Positions 8,474 through 17,360 of a DNA stretch of 64,000 bases are shown piece by piece. Numbering within the stretch: position 1 is the stretch's first letter; the number at the start of each line of letters is the position of its first letter. The position numbers and the translations under genes were made by a program. The notes below the pieces were generated by a model. That model had not been told where the DNA came from, did no database searches, and saw only the letters and a list, made by a program, of their open reading frames with translations. Source of the stretch: Paenibacillus mendelii (GTDB taxonomy: Bacteria; Bacillota; Bacilli; Paenibacillales; Paenibacillaceae); assembly GCF_024498075.1 (NCBI RefSeq), contig NZ_JANHOF010000005.1:248001-312000 (forward strand). Reading direction: 5' to 3'.

Positions 8474-9295
8474 ATGCGTTTAACCGCAGCCCAGATCGAT
8501 TTTTTTGAAACGTTTGGATTCATTAAATTTCCGCAATTGCTAGCAGACAGCATCGATTGGATTACCGATGAGTTCACCAAAACCTTCCCCGACTATGAGG
8601 GAATCAAGCCGCATGATGGATCGCAGCGCACCTGTATCGCCCGTTTTATCGATCAGCGGGAGAAAATGAACACGCTATTGGACGATCCGAGAATTAAAGC
8701 AATCGGACAGTCGCTCGTGGGGGATAATTTCAATTACATGGGCAGCGACGGTAATTACTATTCGGGTGAAACCGGCTGGCATCGCGACGGCTTCCATCAC
8801 AAGTATAGGCACATCAAAGTCGCGTTCTATCTGGATCAGCTGGATGGGAACTCGGGCGCCCTTCGGGTTATTCCGGGAAGTCACCGCTTGGATGACCAGT
8901 ATGGTAAGGATTTGACTGAGAAGATGCGCAAGAGCAGTGAACTATGGGGAATTGCAGGCAGCCAGGTGCCGGCTATTTCATTGGATGTAACGCCGGGAGA
9001 CCTTCTTGTGTTCGACCATAATACCTTCCATGCCGCGTTCAATGGCGGCCCGAACCGCAGGATGTTCACGATGAATTTATGCGAGCGTTATCAGGATGAG
9101 GATTTACAGGAGCTGCGTGATTATATCTCCGGAGCTGCGCGCTTCTGGATCGATCGGAGCTATACGGATACGATGATGAATACCGCATCGCCAAGCCGGA
9201 TGGTTCATCTGGAGCAGGTCATGGCCAATGACGGTCACTTGGCGGAATTAAGCGCGAAGATGCGTGAAACGATGCCTGAGCCTGCACGAGGTTAA
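8474..9295 (+). CDS. PhyH (phytanoyl-CoA dioxygenase) family protein
   Basis: A 273-residue Fe(II)/2-oxoglutarate-dependent dioxygenase of the PhyH family. The iron facial triad is visible: H103 and D105 (GWHRDGFHH) and H186 (HNTFHAAFN), with R195 or R196 for 2-oxoglutarate. RVIPGSHR is also typical. These cytoplasmic enzymes hydroxylate small organic substrates; this one's substrate is unknown. The ATG at 8474 was chosen because GGGAG lies 9 bases upstream; an in-frame ATG at 8345 would add 43 atypical residues. The gene has its own promoter and terminator, and a GntR regulator gene follows. Confidence 0.88.
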   Translation: MRLTAAQIDFFETFGFIKFPQLLADSIDWITDEFTKTFPDYEGIKPHDGSQRTCIARFIDQREKMNTLLDDPRIKAIGQSLVGDNFNYMGSDGNYYSGETGWHRDGFHHKYRHIKVAFYLDQLDGNSGALRVIPGSHRLDDQYGKDLTEKMRKSSELWGIAGSQVPAISLDVTPGDLLVFDHNTFHAAFNGGPNRRMFTMNLCERYQDEDLQELRDYISGAARFWIDRSYTDTMMNTASPSRMVHLEQVMANDGHLAELSAKMRETMPEPARG

Positions 9296-9335
9296 GAGGG
9301 AGCCGGGCATATAGAAAACGAGCCATATCGAATGC

Positions 9336-9370
9336 ATACCCCCGTTCTGAAGCGGGGGTATACTCTTTTT
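9336..9370 (+). terminator. Terminator after PhyH gene
   Basis: TACCCCCG (9337-9344) pairs with CGGGGGTA (9353-9360), followed by TACTCTTTTT. Confidence 0.85.
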
Positions 9371-9419
9371 CATAAGGTTATGTTTGTCGTACGCTGCAGC
9401 CCAGAGCTCGTGTATATGA

Positions 9420-9449
9420 TTGACACTTTTTGACGATAACTGATAGAAT
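9420..9449 (+). promoter_or_regulatory. Promoter of GntR gene
   Basis: TTGACA (9420-9425) and TAGAAT (9444-9449) are 18 bases apart, about 48 bases before the start codon. Confidence 0.7.
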
Positions 9450-9496
9450 TATTAAATTAGTGAATAAGCCTTAGATCTTGGCAAGGGGGTAAAAGA

Positions 9497-10174
9497 GTGA
9501 CAAAGTATGACGATCCTTTAGCCAGAACGATGTACACAAAAGATATCGTCAAGAAGCTGCGCAACGATATCATTCTAGGAAAATATAAGCGGGGTACACG
9601 TCTGATCGAGTCGAAGATTGCAGAGCAAATGGGAATAAGCCGCGCTCCTGTACGGACGTCTCTCCAATTGTTGTCGCAGGAAGGGCTCGTACTCAACCTG
9701 TCCAATGGCGGTACGGAGGTCGTGGGCTTCTCGGCGCGTTATTGCACGGATTTATTCAACCTGCGCCTGACGCTTGAGCTGCAGGCCGTCGAGACGCTGC
9801 TGGCTAATCCGACTTTTCATTATCGGCCGATCTTCGATATGATGGAGCAGTTCGAGCAGCTCATGAATGAGAAGACGGAGATTACAAGCGTGCTCACCTC
9901 CCAGCTGGATATTCAGTTCCATCGGAGCTTGTTGATTATGTCGGGCAATCAGCCGCTTCTAGTCGCTTGGAATACGATGGCCAATATTCTTCAAGCTGTT
10001 CTGGAGATTACGAACATGACGAAGGACAGCTTCAAGGATTTCTACGATGATCATCGCAGAATCGTTGACCTGATCATTCAGAGAAATCCAAAGTGTTTGG
10101 ATGAATTGCGGGAACATATTTCAATTGCCAGCAATATCATTACGGATCGGATCAGTAAGACGTTGGAGGATTGA
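9497..10174 (+). CDS. GntR family (FadR/FCD subfamily) regulator
   Basis: A 225-residue regulator with an N-terminal winged helix (LIESKIAEQMGISRAPVRTSLQLLSQEGLV, residues about 35-65) and a helical FCD ligand domain (about 85-215). The ligand domain keeps the usual D/H pattern: DIQFHRSLLIMSGNQPL, DDHRRIVDLI and LREHISIA. FCD domains often bind a metal plus an organic acid or sugar acid. Translation begins at GTG 9497 after AAGGGGGT. Its nearness to the PhyH gene and the facing catabolic operon suggests local control of one of them, but no site was proven. Confidence 0.9.
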   Translation: MTKYDDPLARTMYTKDIVKKLRNDIILGKYKRGTRLIESKIAEQMGISRAPVRTSLQLLSQEGLVLNLSNGGTEVVGFSARYCTDLFNLRLTLELQAVETLLANPTFHYRPIFDMMEQFEQLMNEKTEITSVLTSQLDIQFHRSLLIMSGNQPLLVAWNTMANILQAVLEITNMTKDSFKDFYDDHRRIVDLIIQRNPKCLDELREHISIASNIITDRISKTLED

Positions 10175-10206
10175 TTCTTTCATTGAATCCTGATCCAGTA
10201 AATCGG

Positions 10207-10233
10207 AGAAGCGCTGTAAGCGCTTCTTTTTTT
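10207..10233 (+). terminator. Terminator of GntR gene
   Basis: GAAGCGCT and AGCGCTTC form a short, tight stem (10208-10226) followed by seven T. Confidence 0.88.
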
Positions 10234-10264
10234 ATGGAGCAGCCAGCGATAGCATAACGAAGAG

Positions 10265-10286
10265 GAGCCGCGCAAGTGCGCGGCTC
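10265..10286 (-). terminator. Hairpin at end of minus-strand operon
   Basis: GAGCCGCGCAAGTGCGCGGCTC is a strong GC stem just after the stop of the minus-strand dehydrogenase gene. On that strand it is followed by a T-rich CTCTTCGTT, so it is a probable terminator. Confidence 0.6.
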
Positions 10287-10313
10287 CCCAAGAACACCGT
10301 CATTATAGATCGA

Positions 10314-11336
10314 TTATCTCGGCAGAAATTGCTCGATCAATTTATCCGCGAACAGATAGTTGGCTTCCTTTGTACGTCCGGCATTATGCGGGGTATGCAC
10401 GACATTGCCGCGGCCGAGCAGAGGATCATCCAGCGGCAAGGGTTCAATATCGAATACATCGGCGGCCAGACTAAGCTCGTCAGCAAGCACGCGTCTGCGT
10501 AATTCCGGCATATCGCAAATATCAGCCCGGGTAGCGAGAATGACCAGTGTTCCCGTTGGCAGTGCTCGAATATGCTCGGCCGTTACGATGCCTCTCGTTT
10601 TCTCGGTCAATGGGACCATAGGTACGAAGATTTCCGCATCCTGAACCAGCCGGTCCAGATGCCATTCCTTCCGTGCGCCGGCCCTGTGGAAGCTTGGCTC
10701 GGTTGCGTAAGGGTCCCAGGATGCCACGTCGGCACCGAGCATATGGACAAAGCTGGCGTAACGGCTCGCGATGTTGCCTGCTCCGACAATCCGGATGCGC
10801 TTGCCCTGTACGGTGCCGTTCGTGAACCGCGGGTCGTCCCCGAATTGCTCGCCGCGCTCACCGGGTTTGCCGATCCCGCCAGGCGGTTCATACACCCATG
10901 GCTGATGGCTGGTGATCATCTCATGATGCGTCTGAGGAATCCGGCGCAAGCCGCATAAGGTGAGGGCCAGCGCAAATTCACTGACCGATTGGCCCCAGAA
11001 GCCTTCGGACGGGTGGGAATAGATCCGAACATGCCGTCGCTGCAGCGCTTCAACAAGCTCTGCCGCCGGTGTGAATTCATACCCTCCGGGTATGATGACC
11101 GCTTCTTCAAGCGCAGTAAACCTCTCTATGCACGCCAAGCTAGCCGGCACTTGCAGCAGGATGAGACGAACGATGGATTCCGGATTATCGACCACATCGT
11201 CAAGCTGCTGGGTGGAGTGAGGCTCGAGCCGGATGATTACAGCTTCTCCGTCCTTCTGCAGCTGCTGCTGAAAGCGGTCTGCGGCGTAAGGCCACGTACG
11301 GTCAAAATACGGATGAACGACAATTAAACTCTTCAT
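10314..11336 (-). CDS. D-2-hydroxyacid dehydrogenase family protein
   Basis: A 340-residue NAD(P)-dependent D-isomer-specific 2-hydroxyacid dehydrogenase. The Rossmann glycine motif is VGAGNIASRYAS (residues about 186-197). The catalytic set follows: R in LATRADICD, E in FDIEPLPLDD, and H in VHTPHNAG near the C-terminus. It would oxidise or reduce a 2-hydroxy/2-keto acid in the cytoplasm. It is the last gene of a three-gene operon, and its ATG overlaps the stop of the PmoA-like gene (ATGA). The context suggests a sugar-derived acid; the true substrate is unknown. Confidence 0.87.
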   Translation of the reverse strand: MKSLIVVHPYFDRTWPYAADRFQQQLQKDGEAVIIRLEPHSTQQLDDVVDNPESIVRLILLQVPASLACIERFTALEEAVIIPGGYEFTPAAELVEALQRRHVRIYSHPSEGFWGQSVSEFALALTLCGLRRIPQTHHEMITSHQPWVYEPPGGIGKPGERGEQFGDDPRFTNGTVQGKRIRIVGAGNIASRYASFVHMLGADVASWDPYATEPSFHRAGARKEWHLDRLVQDAEIFVPMVPLTEKTRGIVTAEHIRALPTGTLVILATRADICDMPELRRRVLADELSLAADVFDIEPLPLDDPLLGRGNVVHTPHNAGRTKEANYLFADKLIEQFLPR

Positions 11337-12196
11337 GATTCCTGCCTCCCTGAATAGCGCTGCCAGTTTGATTCTAACGCAGCGGGATTAATATCACCAT
11401 TAAAAATATATACCCGATAGCGCGACGTTGCGGTTTGCCCTTGAGCGAGATGCCAGGCTCCGGCAATCGACCTGCTCGGCGCGATGCCGAACTGATAATC
11501 CACCCGCCAAGGGGAAGGATGCTCCTCATTGCCTGGGTGATCCATAATGGCGATGCCGGCGGAGTCATCCCGGCCCTCGATTGGCATGCTGACGGCTCCC
11601 CAGCGGGCGCGCTGGCCTTCCGCTTCCTCGAGTCCCATACCTTCGCTGTTCAAGAAACGGCCGCCAAGCTCCTCCCGGTATGGCATACGCAGAAACAACC
11701 CTCCATATGGCGATACGCCGAAGCGGATCTCTAATTCGGCTTGCAGCGTCCATTCCATGTCCAGCTCATAATAAGTGCCATTGTCCGAGAAAGTCCAGTG
11801 CTGCCGTTCCAGAAGGAGAAGCTCACCGCCGGGCTCGCGCCACTGGGTCGTCACCGTCCAGCTGGCCTGATTCTCCCTCGAACGGACATTGCTAATTGCG
11901 ATGGGGTGAAACGTGCCGTCCGACGGCGAGTCGGTTAAGCCCTCCGACCAGAAGCCATATCCGTTCACATCATTCAGTCCCACATAAAGCCCATGCTGCC
12001 AGGGATGATGCGGGGGAGCATCCTCGGTTAGAACGCCGATTCCGTCCGGAGCAAGAATAGGGTGTATGTAGGGGCGGTGATCGGGCTTCGCCTGCTGCAC
12101 AAGGAGCGGCGTGTCTTGCCCTTGGCGATATAACGCCAGCTGGTGCGCACTGCTGTCAACGCGAAGAACTTGGATTCCGGCAGCTTTGTCGTTCAT
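11333..12196 (-). CDS. PmoA-like (DUF6807) protein
   Basis: A 287-residue protein matching the family annotated PmoA or DUF6807, with RPYIHPILAPDGIGVLTEDAP, HHPWQHGLYVG and a C-terminal YRVYIFNG segment. Despite the name it is not a methane monooxygenase subunit in this setting; such genes recur in carbohydrate loci next to Gfo/Idh oxidoreductases, and their activity is not established. ATG 12196 was chosen because GGAGGCG lies 6 bases upstream; an ATG at 12211 has no such site. It is the middle gene of the operon, overlapping the next gene by 4 bases. Confidence 0.78.
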   Translation of the reverse strand: MNDKAAGIQVLRVDSSAHQLALYRQGQDTPLLVQQAKPDHRPYIHPILAPDGIGVLTEDAPPHHPWQHGLYVGLNDVNGYGFWSEGLTDSPSDGTFHPIAISNVRSRENQASWTVTTQWREPGGELLLLERQHWTFSDNGTYYELDMEWTLQAELEIRFGVSPYGGLFLRMPYREELGGRFLNSEGMGLEEAEGQRARWGAVSMPIEGRDDSAGIAIMDHPGNEEHPSPWRVDYQFGIAPSRSIAGAWHLAQGQTATSRYRVYIFNGDINPAALESNWQRYSGRQES

Positions 12197-12210
12197 TGTA
12201 TGCGCCTCCA

Positions 12211-13329
12211 TTATTGGCCGAATTCGGAACGGAAATCAGGTAATTGAACCGGTTCCCCATTCTGCAGAGCGGATAGGTGTGCGCACAATCCGGCACAGGT
12301 CCAATTCGCTGACGTGAATACATCTGGGAACGGTGGGCGCTGCTCCACGATGCTCATGACAAACTCATGTGCAAGATGCGGATGCGAACCGCCATGTCCG
12401 CTTCCCTGCTTGAACGAGAGGTGCTGGTTCTCATCCGAATCATAGATGCCCTGCATCGTATATTTACGAATGCCCTCCGGCAGCAGATGAGCATAGTCTG
12501 GAATTTGTACCCGCTCACCGTCCTCTCCTCTGAAAATAACCGGCTGCTCCTCCTCCAGCTGCTGCCACTCAAAGCTCATCTTGTCGGCATAGACATCAAA
12601 GCTCTCAATGTACTCACGGGAAGTCTCGAATAACGAGCGGGTAACTTCCATCGCTAAATTCGAATCCTTCAACCGGAAGAGGGCGGACTCAACGGCGAAA
12701 GGGGATTGATAGATAGAGGCGAGCCGCTCTGCGATTTGGCCGGAACCGAGGCAGTAGACGCGATCCGCTTCTTTCTCCGCCAGTGCCAGAAGAGGGCTTA
12801 CCGCATGCGTAGCATAATGCATGGGAGGAAGCCCTTCCCAATAACCGGGCCATCCGGCCATCTCCTGCTGGTGCGCCCCGCGCAAGAATTGGATCCTTCC
12901 CAGCTGACCGCTATCTCTTAGGCTCTTCACATAGAGAAATTCACGCGTGTAGACGGCCGTTTCCATCATCATATAATTTTTTCCTGATGCCTGCTGGGCC
13001 TTCACGATCCGGCGGCAATCTTCGATCGAGGTTGCCATCGGCACTGTACAAGCGACATGCTTCCCGGCATTCAGCGCGGCGATCGATTGCTCGGCATGAT
13101 CGGGAATCGGCGAGTTAATATGGACGGCATCGATGCTGTCATCCCGAAGCAGCTCCTCAAAGCTCGTATAGCGCAGCGGAATGTTGAATTGATCTCCGAT
13201 GCGGTCCAAGCCGTCCTTCGAGCGTTGGCAAATCGCGACTAATTCCGTGTTCGGGTGATTCTGATAGATGGGAATAAATTCAGCGCCGAAGCCTAGACCC
13301 ACGAGGGCCATCTTTATTTTTTTACCCAA
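12211..13329 (-). CDS. Gfo/Idh/MocA family oxidoreductase, variant motif
   Basis: A 372-residue NAD(P)-dependent sugar oxidoreductase. It has an N-terminal Rossmann fold (MALVGLGFGAEFIP) and a C-terminal Gfo/Idh/MocA domain with a candidate catalytic histidine in HYATHAVSPLLALAEK. The usual EKP motif is replaced by CTVP (HVACTVPMAT), so the canonical lysine is missing, as in some family subgroups. TTG 13329 was chosen because GGGAGG lies 7 bases upstream. It is the first gene of a minus-strand operon with its own promoter. It probably acts on a sugar or sugar acid. Confidence 0.87.
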   Translation of the reverse strand: MGKKIKMALVGLGFGAEFIPIYQNHPNTELVAICQRSKDGLDRIGDQFNIPLRYTSFEELLRDDSIDAVHINSPIPDHAEQSIAALNAGKHVACTVPMATSIEDCRRIVKAQQASGKNYMMMETAVYTREFLYVKSLRDSGQLGRIQFLRGAHQQEMAGWPGYWEGLPPMHYATHAVSPLLALAEKEADRVYCLGSGQIAERLASIYQSPFAVESALFRLKDSNLAMEVTRSLFETSREYIESFDVYADKMSFEWQQLEEEQPVIFRGEDGERVQIPDYAHLLPEGIRKYTMQGIYDSDENQHLSFKQGSGHGGSHPHLAHEFVMSIVEQRPPFPDVFTSANWTCAGLCAHLSALQNGEPVQLPDFRSEFGQ

Positions 13330-13359
13330 GAAATAACCTCCCAACTATGAATTACCCTT

Positions 13360-13388
13360 ACTATAGTCTATGGATGCTCCGAATTGAA
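13360..13388 (-). promoter_or_regulatory. Promoter of the oxidoreductase operon
   Basis: On the minus strand TTCAAT (13388-13383) and TATAGT (13365-13360) are 17 bases apart, about 30 bases upstream of the start. Confidence 0.6.
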
Positions 13389-13423
13389 GGAACTTTTACG
13401 CATTTGAATTGTGAATTTTCACC

Positions 13424-13453
13424 TTGACGGCTATGGAAGAAAAAGCTTATAAA
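13424..13453 (+). promoter_or_regulatory. Promoter of XylR-like regulator
   Basis: TTGACG (13424-13429) and TATAAA (13448-13453) are 18 bases apart. The promoter is back to back with that of the minus-strand operon, so one regulator could control both. Confidence 0.65.
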
Positions 13454-13523
13454 TTGGTTAAGTTCTATATCGCTATCGGTTCTGGAAGGGGGAGTCAACT
13501 TGCGTTTTTTGGAGGATTTGAAC

Positions 13524-14687
13524 ATGGCAGGCGGCGGAACGCGGAATCGGCAAATCGCTCTGTTAATTGAAACATCCAATGAGTATGGCAGAGGACTTCT
13601 GCGCGGCATACATTCGTATATTCGGGAGAACAGGCCCTGGTCGATCTACATGGGAGAGCACAGCCGCAGTCAGACCGATCTGACTTGGCTAAACGGATGG
13701 CAGGGGGACGGTGTCATCGCGAGAATCGAGAACGAAGAAATTGCCGCGTACATACGCCGTTTGAGCCTTCCGACTGTAGATCTTAGCGCTTCCAGGCTCA
13801 TTCCGGAATTGCACTGCGTGGAGACGGATGATCAATCGATCGCCAGGCTGGCCGTGCGGCATTTGATCGAGAGGGGCTTTAAGCACTTTGCTTTCTGCGG
13901 CGAAGAGCGCTTCACCTGGTCCAGACAGCGGCAGAATCATTACGTCCGGCTTCTGGCTGAATATGGGCATTCCTGCAGCATCAGCAGCGTGGTCTCCGGG
14001 AAAACGTGGAATGAGCAGCGCAGGGATATGGCGGCCTGGGTGAAGTCGCTCCCCAAACCGGCCGGGATTCTCGTTTGCTATGATATTTTGGGACAAAAGC
14101 TGCTGGAAGCCTGCCGCTTGGCGAATGTGGCTGTACCTGACGAAATCGGCATTATCGGGGTGGATAACGACGAATTGCTCTGTAATTTATCCGATCCTCC
14201 CTTATCGAGCATCATGCCGAACGCGCTAGAAACGGGGCATCGTGCTGCAGCGCTGCTCGACCGGATGTTGAACGGCGAAATCGTGGAGAGCGGCATGACG
14301 TCCATTCCGCCTCTGGATATCGTGACCCGAATGTCGACCGATGTGGTCGCCGTGGACGATAAGCTCGTCGCAGATGCGGTTAGACTTATTCGCGGGAAGA
14401 TTTATGAAGATATCAATGTCGGCGATCTCTTGTCCTGGATTCCCGTATCGCGGCGATCCTTCGAAGGCCGGTTCGAGCGATCGCTCGGCCGTACACCCCA
14501 TGCCTTCATCATGGAGATGAAGGTCAAGCTGATTAAGGAATTTCTGACGGAGACGGAGCTGTCACTGTCCATGATCGCGGAGCGTATCGGCTTTAAGCAT
14601 CTGGAGTATATGAGTGTGCTGTTTAAACGGGAAACAGGCATGACGCCGAATGATTATCGTCTGAAAGCCAAGGGAACAGCTGACTGA
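13524..14687 (+). CDS. XylR-like AraC regulator with LacI-type sensor
   Basis: A 387-residue regulator built like E. coli XylR: a periplasmic-binding-protein-like sugar sensor (residues about 8-280, with DDQSIARLAVRHLIERG and GIIGVDNDELLCNLSDPPLSSI) followed by an AraC-type DNA-binding domain (about 285-387, with VSRRSFEGRFERSLGRTPHAFI and MIAERIGFKHLEYMSVLFKRETGMTPNDY). ATG 13524 has GGAGG 8 bases upstream; a TTG at 13500 is a possible alternative. It is divergent from the oxidoreductase operon, which it probably activates in response to a sugar. The actual ligand is unknown. Confidence 0.92.
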   Translation: MAGGGTRNRQIALLIETSNEYGRGLLRGIHSYIRENRPWSIYMGEHSRSQTDLTWLNGWQGDGVIARIENEEIAAYIRRLSLPTVDLSASRLIPELHCVETDDQSIARLAVRHLIERGFKHFAFCGEERFTWSRQRQNHYVRLLAEYGHSCSISSVVSGKTWNEQRRDMAAWVKSLPKPAGILVCYDILGQKLLEACRLANVAVPDEIGIIGVDNDELLCNLSDPPLSSIMPNALETGHRAAALLDRMLNGEIVESGMTSIPPLDIVTRMSTDVVAVDDKLVADAVRLIRGKIYEDINVGDLLSWIPVSRRSFEGRFERSLGRTPHAFIMEMKVKLIKEFLTETELSLSMIAERIGFKHLEYMSVLFKRETGMTPNDYRLKAKGTAD

Positions 14688-14714
14688 CCCAATGATATCC
14701 GTCCCGATAAACCA

Positions 14715-14749
14715 TTTCGCAAACCGAAAATCCATCTCACATATATACG
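14715..14749 (+). promoter_or_regulatory. 35-bp regulatory element, copy A
   Basis: A gapless match (28 of 35 bases) to 17262-17296, starting TTTCGCAAACCGAAAATCCA. It ends 17 bases before TATAGT (14767-14772); copy B ends the same distance before TATCGT. No good -35 box is present, as expected for an activator-dependent promoter. It is probably the binding site of the AraC-type regulator encoded downstream. Confidence 0.7.
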
Positions 14750-14921
14750 GCTGAAAGCGATTACAGTATAGTTGGTACTTCATTCAATAGACATTTTGCA
14801 TACCCGCATAAGACGTATCGCATAATTACACCTGGCCATTACGTCGGATCCGTAATTATCGATCCTATGCTATGATGGGATGACAACAGAGAGAATGAAT
14901 TGGCAACTGGGGGAAGAAAAA

Positions 14922-17183
14922 TTGAAGAAGATACCACTATTCTATAAGTATTTGGTTTCATACCTTGCACTGCTCGTCATTCCGCTGCTGCTGATCGGGC
15001 TGCTTGTCTATCAGCATTCCGTGGCGATCCTGCAGGATGAAATCACGTCCAATCATCAACGGATGCTCGAGCAGATTCAAGATTCGTTCGACTTGAAGAT
15101 CAAGGAGCTGCACAAGATATCTGCGGAGATCGCCTCCAAGCCGGAGCTGACTCCCTATCAATTGAAGCAGAATATGTACAATGCGGTGAAAGCGAAAAAT
15201 GTATTCCTTACCTACACGTCGGCCAACAATTTCATTAAAGAAGTTTTTCTCTATATAAAGGATCAGCCCTATATATACTCCGGCTCCAGTACGTACCCCT
15301 CGTCGTTGTTTATCGACACGTTCTATCGGTACAAGAACTGGTCCTACGCGCAATTCACGAAGGATATGAATGAGCTCAGCCGTCCCGTTCTGCGTCATTC
15401 GGAACCGATAACTTCGGCAAGGCTGACGGACGACCGGGTCATGACTTATTTGGTACCGCTTCCTTTGAACAGCGTGTCGCCATATGGCGGAGTCATGTTC
15501 ATGATTGAGGAGAATACCGCGCGCAAGATGCTGCAAGGGCTGCTGGAGAACAGCGACGGAAATACGATCATCCTGGACGAAAAGGGGGAGTTGATCGTCT
15601 CCTTGCGCGATGCCGCTTATTTGGAAGATCCGCTCTTCTATAAACAAGCTGCTGGGCTGCCCGTTGGGACGAGCACAGGCATGCTAGGCGGCAAGGAATT
15701 TGCCTTCTCCACGGTCAGGTCGGAGGAATTCAACTGGACTTATGTAACGATGCTGCCGATTGAGCAATTCATGCAGCGAGTCGATGAGGTGAAAGCCAGA
15801 GCGCTATTATCGCTAGGCATGGTCCTTGTCATCGGGTGTGCGCTTATCTATGCGATGCTGCACTTCAACTATAACCCAATTAAACGGTTCTTGCTCTTCA
15901 CCGGCAAGCAGTGGGGCGAATCCTACCGGAATTTAAATGATGTCATTCATGCCGTTCACAAAATTACGGAAGAAAAGCAGATTATGGGACGTGCCTTGAT
16001 CGACAGCCGGCTAGCCGTTCATGAGCATATGCTGGTCACCCTAATAACCGGCAGGGTCACCGATCCGGAAGCTTTCATGGTGAAGGCCGATGAAGCGGGT
16101 ATCCGGTTCACCAAGTCCTGGTTATTCGTTGTCCGATTTGCGATTCGGGATATGGAGAATCTCCCAAGGCAGCAGCAGCTCGACATGCTCGAAGGTTTGG
16201 AATACTTGCTGCGGGGCAAATTTGAGTGCTACAGAGTGGAAGGGCTAGAGGGACCCCTCGTCAACTTTATATGTGCGATTGAATCCGAGGACGGGGATTG
16301 GGCCGGTGATATGAAGGCTTTACACGGTGGCTTCCGGGAACGTTACGGTGTTGATGTTACGGCAGGCGTAGGCAATCGTTCTCAAGATATCCGCCAGCTT
16401 GGCAAATCGTTCATCGAGGCATCTACGGCGCTAGATTTCAGACTGTTGAAAGGCTATAACGAAGTGATTCTTTATGACGATATTGCCGAGCAGACCAACC
16501 TTGGCTATAACTATCCGAGGCAGGATATCGAAGCGATGGAGGTGTTGATCCGCCAAGGGGATACGGAAGCGCTGAAGAAGGTCGTCAGAGGCATACTGAC
16601 TTCCATCGAGTCGAGCGCGATGCCGCTTCATATGGTGAGATGCATCTGCTACGACATGATTAATTGCATCGTTAAGGAAATGTACCGGCTGAACGGGACG
16701 CTCGATACATCGAACGGGCAGTATCCCGACGTGTTTAGCTTGACGCGATTCGATACGATCCAGGAGCTGGCAGATGTCATTGAGGTGATGTGCGAGCGTT
16801 TGTGCGCGGATATCGTTCATGCACAGTCGGATTCGAAGACGGCCGGCCAGAGGCCGGAGATGTTAGATTATATTCAAGCCAATTATCATGACCAACAATT
16901 CTCGGTGCAGAGTATGGCGGATCACTTCTCAATTTCCGCTTCGTATTTGAAGCGGCAATTCAAGGAGCAGACCGGGAAGACCATCACCGATTTTCTCAAT
17001 CACTATCGAATGGAACAGGCGAAGCATCTGCTGCGGACGACGGATATGAAGCTCAAGGACATCGTGCAGCAGATCGGTTATTTCGATGTGCCGAGCTTTA
17101 TCCGCAAGTTCAAGCAGGCCTTCCAGGTGACTCCCGGTGAATACCGGAAGCTCTACGACACGAAGGAGAATGGAACAGAATAG
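14922..17183 (+). CDS. Membrane-anchored AraC-type regulator
   Basis: A 753-residue regulator of the YesS-like type. It has a membrane helix near residues 10-30 (LVSYLALLVIPLLLIGLLVY), a large extracytoplasmic sensor region to about 285, a second membrane helix near 290-310, a cytoplasmic linker, and a C-terminal AraC helix-turn-helix (last 100 residues, with FSVQSMADHFSISASYLKRQ and LKDIVQQIGYFDVPSFIRKF). Start TTG 14922 follows GGGGGA by 7 bases; an ATG at 14880 lacks a site. It sits directly upstream of an oligosaccharide ABC importer and probably activates it, because both carry the same 35-bp promoter element. Confidence 0.9.
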   Translation: MKKIPLFYKYLVSYLALLVIPLLLIGLLVYQHSVAILQDEITSNHQRMLEQIQDSFDLKIKELHKISAEIASKPELTPYQLKQNMYNAVKAKNVFLTYTSANNFIKEVFLYIKDQPYIYSGSSTYPSSLFIDTFYRYKNWSYAQFTKDMNELSRPVLRHSEPITSARLTDDRVMTYLVPLPLNSVSPYGGVMFMIEENTARKMLQGLLENSDGNTIILDEKGELIVSLRDAAYLEDPLFYKQAAGLPVGTSTGMLGGKEFAFSTVRSEEFNWTYVTMLPIEQFMQRVDEVKARALLSLGMVLVIGCALIYAMLHFNYNPIKRFLLFTGKQWGESYRNLNDVIHAVHKITEEKQIMGRALIDSRLAVHEHMLVTLITGRVTDPEAFMVKADEAGIRFTKSWLFVVRFAIRDMENLPRQQQLDMLEGLEYLLRGKFECYRVEGLEGPLVNFICAIESEDGDWAGDMKALHGGFRERYGVDVTAGVGNRSQDIRQLGKSFIEASTALDFRLLKGYNEVILYDDIAEQTNLGYNYPRQDIEAMEVLIRQGDTEALKKVVRGILTSIESSAMPLHMVRCICYDMINCIVKEMYRLNGTLDTSNGQYPDVFSLTRFDTIQELADVIEVMCERLCADIVHAQSDSKTAGQRPEMLDYIQANYHDQQFSVQSMADHFSISASYLKRQFKEQTGKTITDFLNHYRMEQAKHLLRTTDMKLKDIVQQIGYFDVPSFIRKFKQAFQVTPGEYRKLYDTKENGTE

Positions 17184-17195
17184 CTTGTACGAAAG

Positions 17196-17236
17196 GGCCT
17201 CCGCCAGCTTGCTATGAGCGTGCGGGAGGTCTTTTT
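17196..17236 (+). terminator. Terminator of AraC-type regulator gene
   Basis: GGCCTCCGC pairs with GCGGGAGGTC across a 17-base loop, followed by TTTTT. Confidence 0.8.
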
Positions 17237-17261
17237 ATATGCGGAAATAGGGCCAAATCTG

Positions 17262-17296
17262 TTTCGACAACCGAGAATACATTCCACATATTTACG
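17262..17296 (+). promoter_or_regulatory. 35-bp regulatory element, copy B
   Basis: Second copy of the element at 14715-14749, starting TTTCGACAACCGAGAATACA. It ends 17 bases before TATCGT (17314-17319) and about 65 bases before the first transporter gene. Confidence 0.7.
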
Positions 17297-17360
17297 ATCT
17301 CAGCCTCACCCCCTATCGTTAGAGGAGCCGCGGCGTTAACGATGTCGACTCAAGGGGGTT

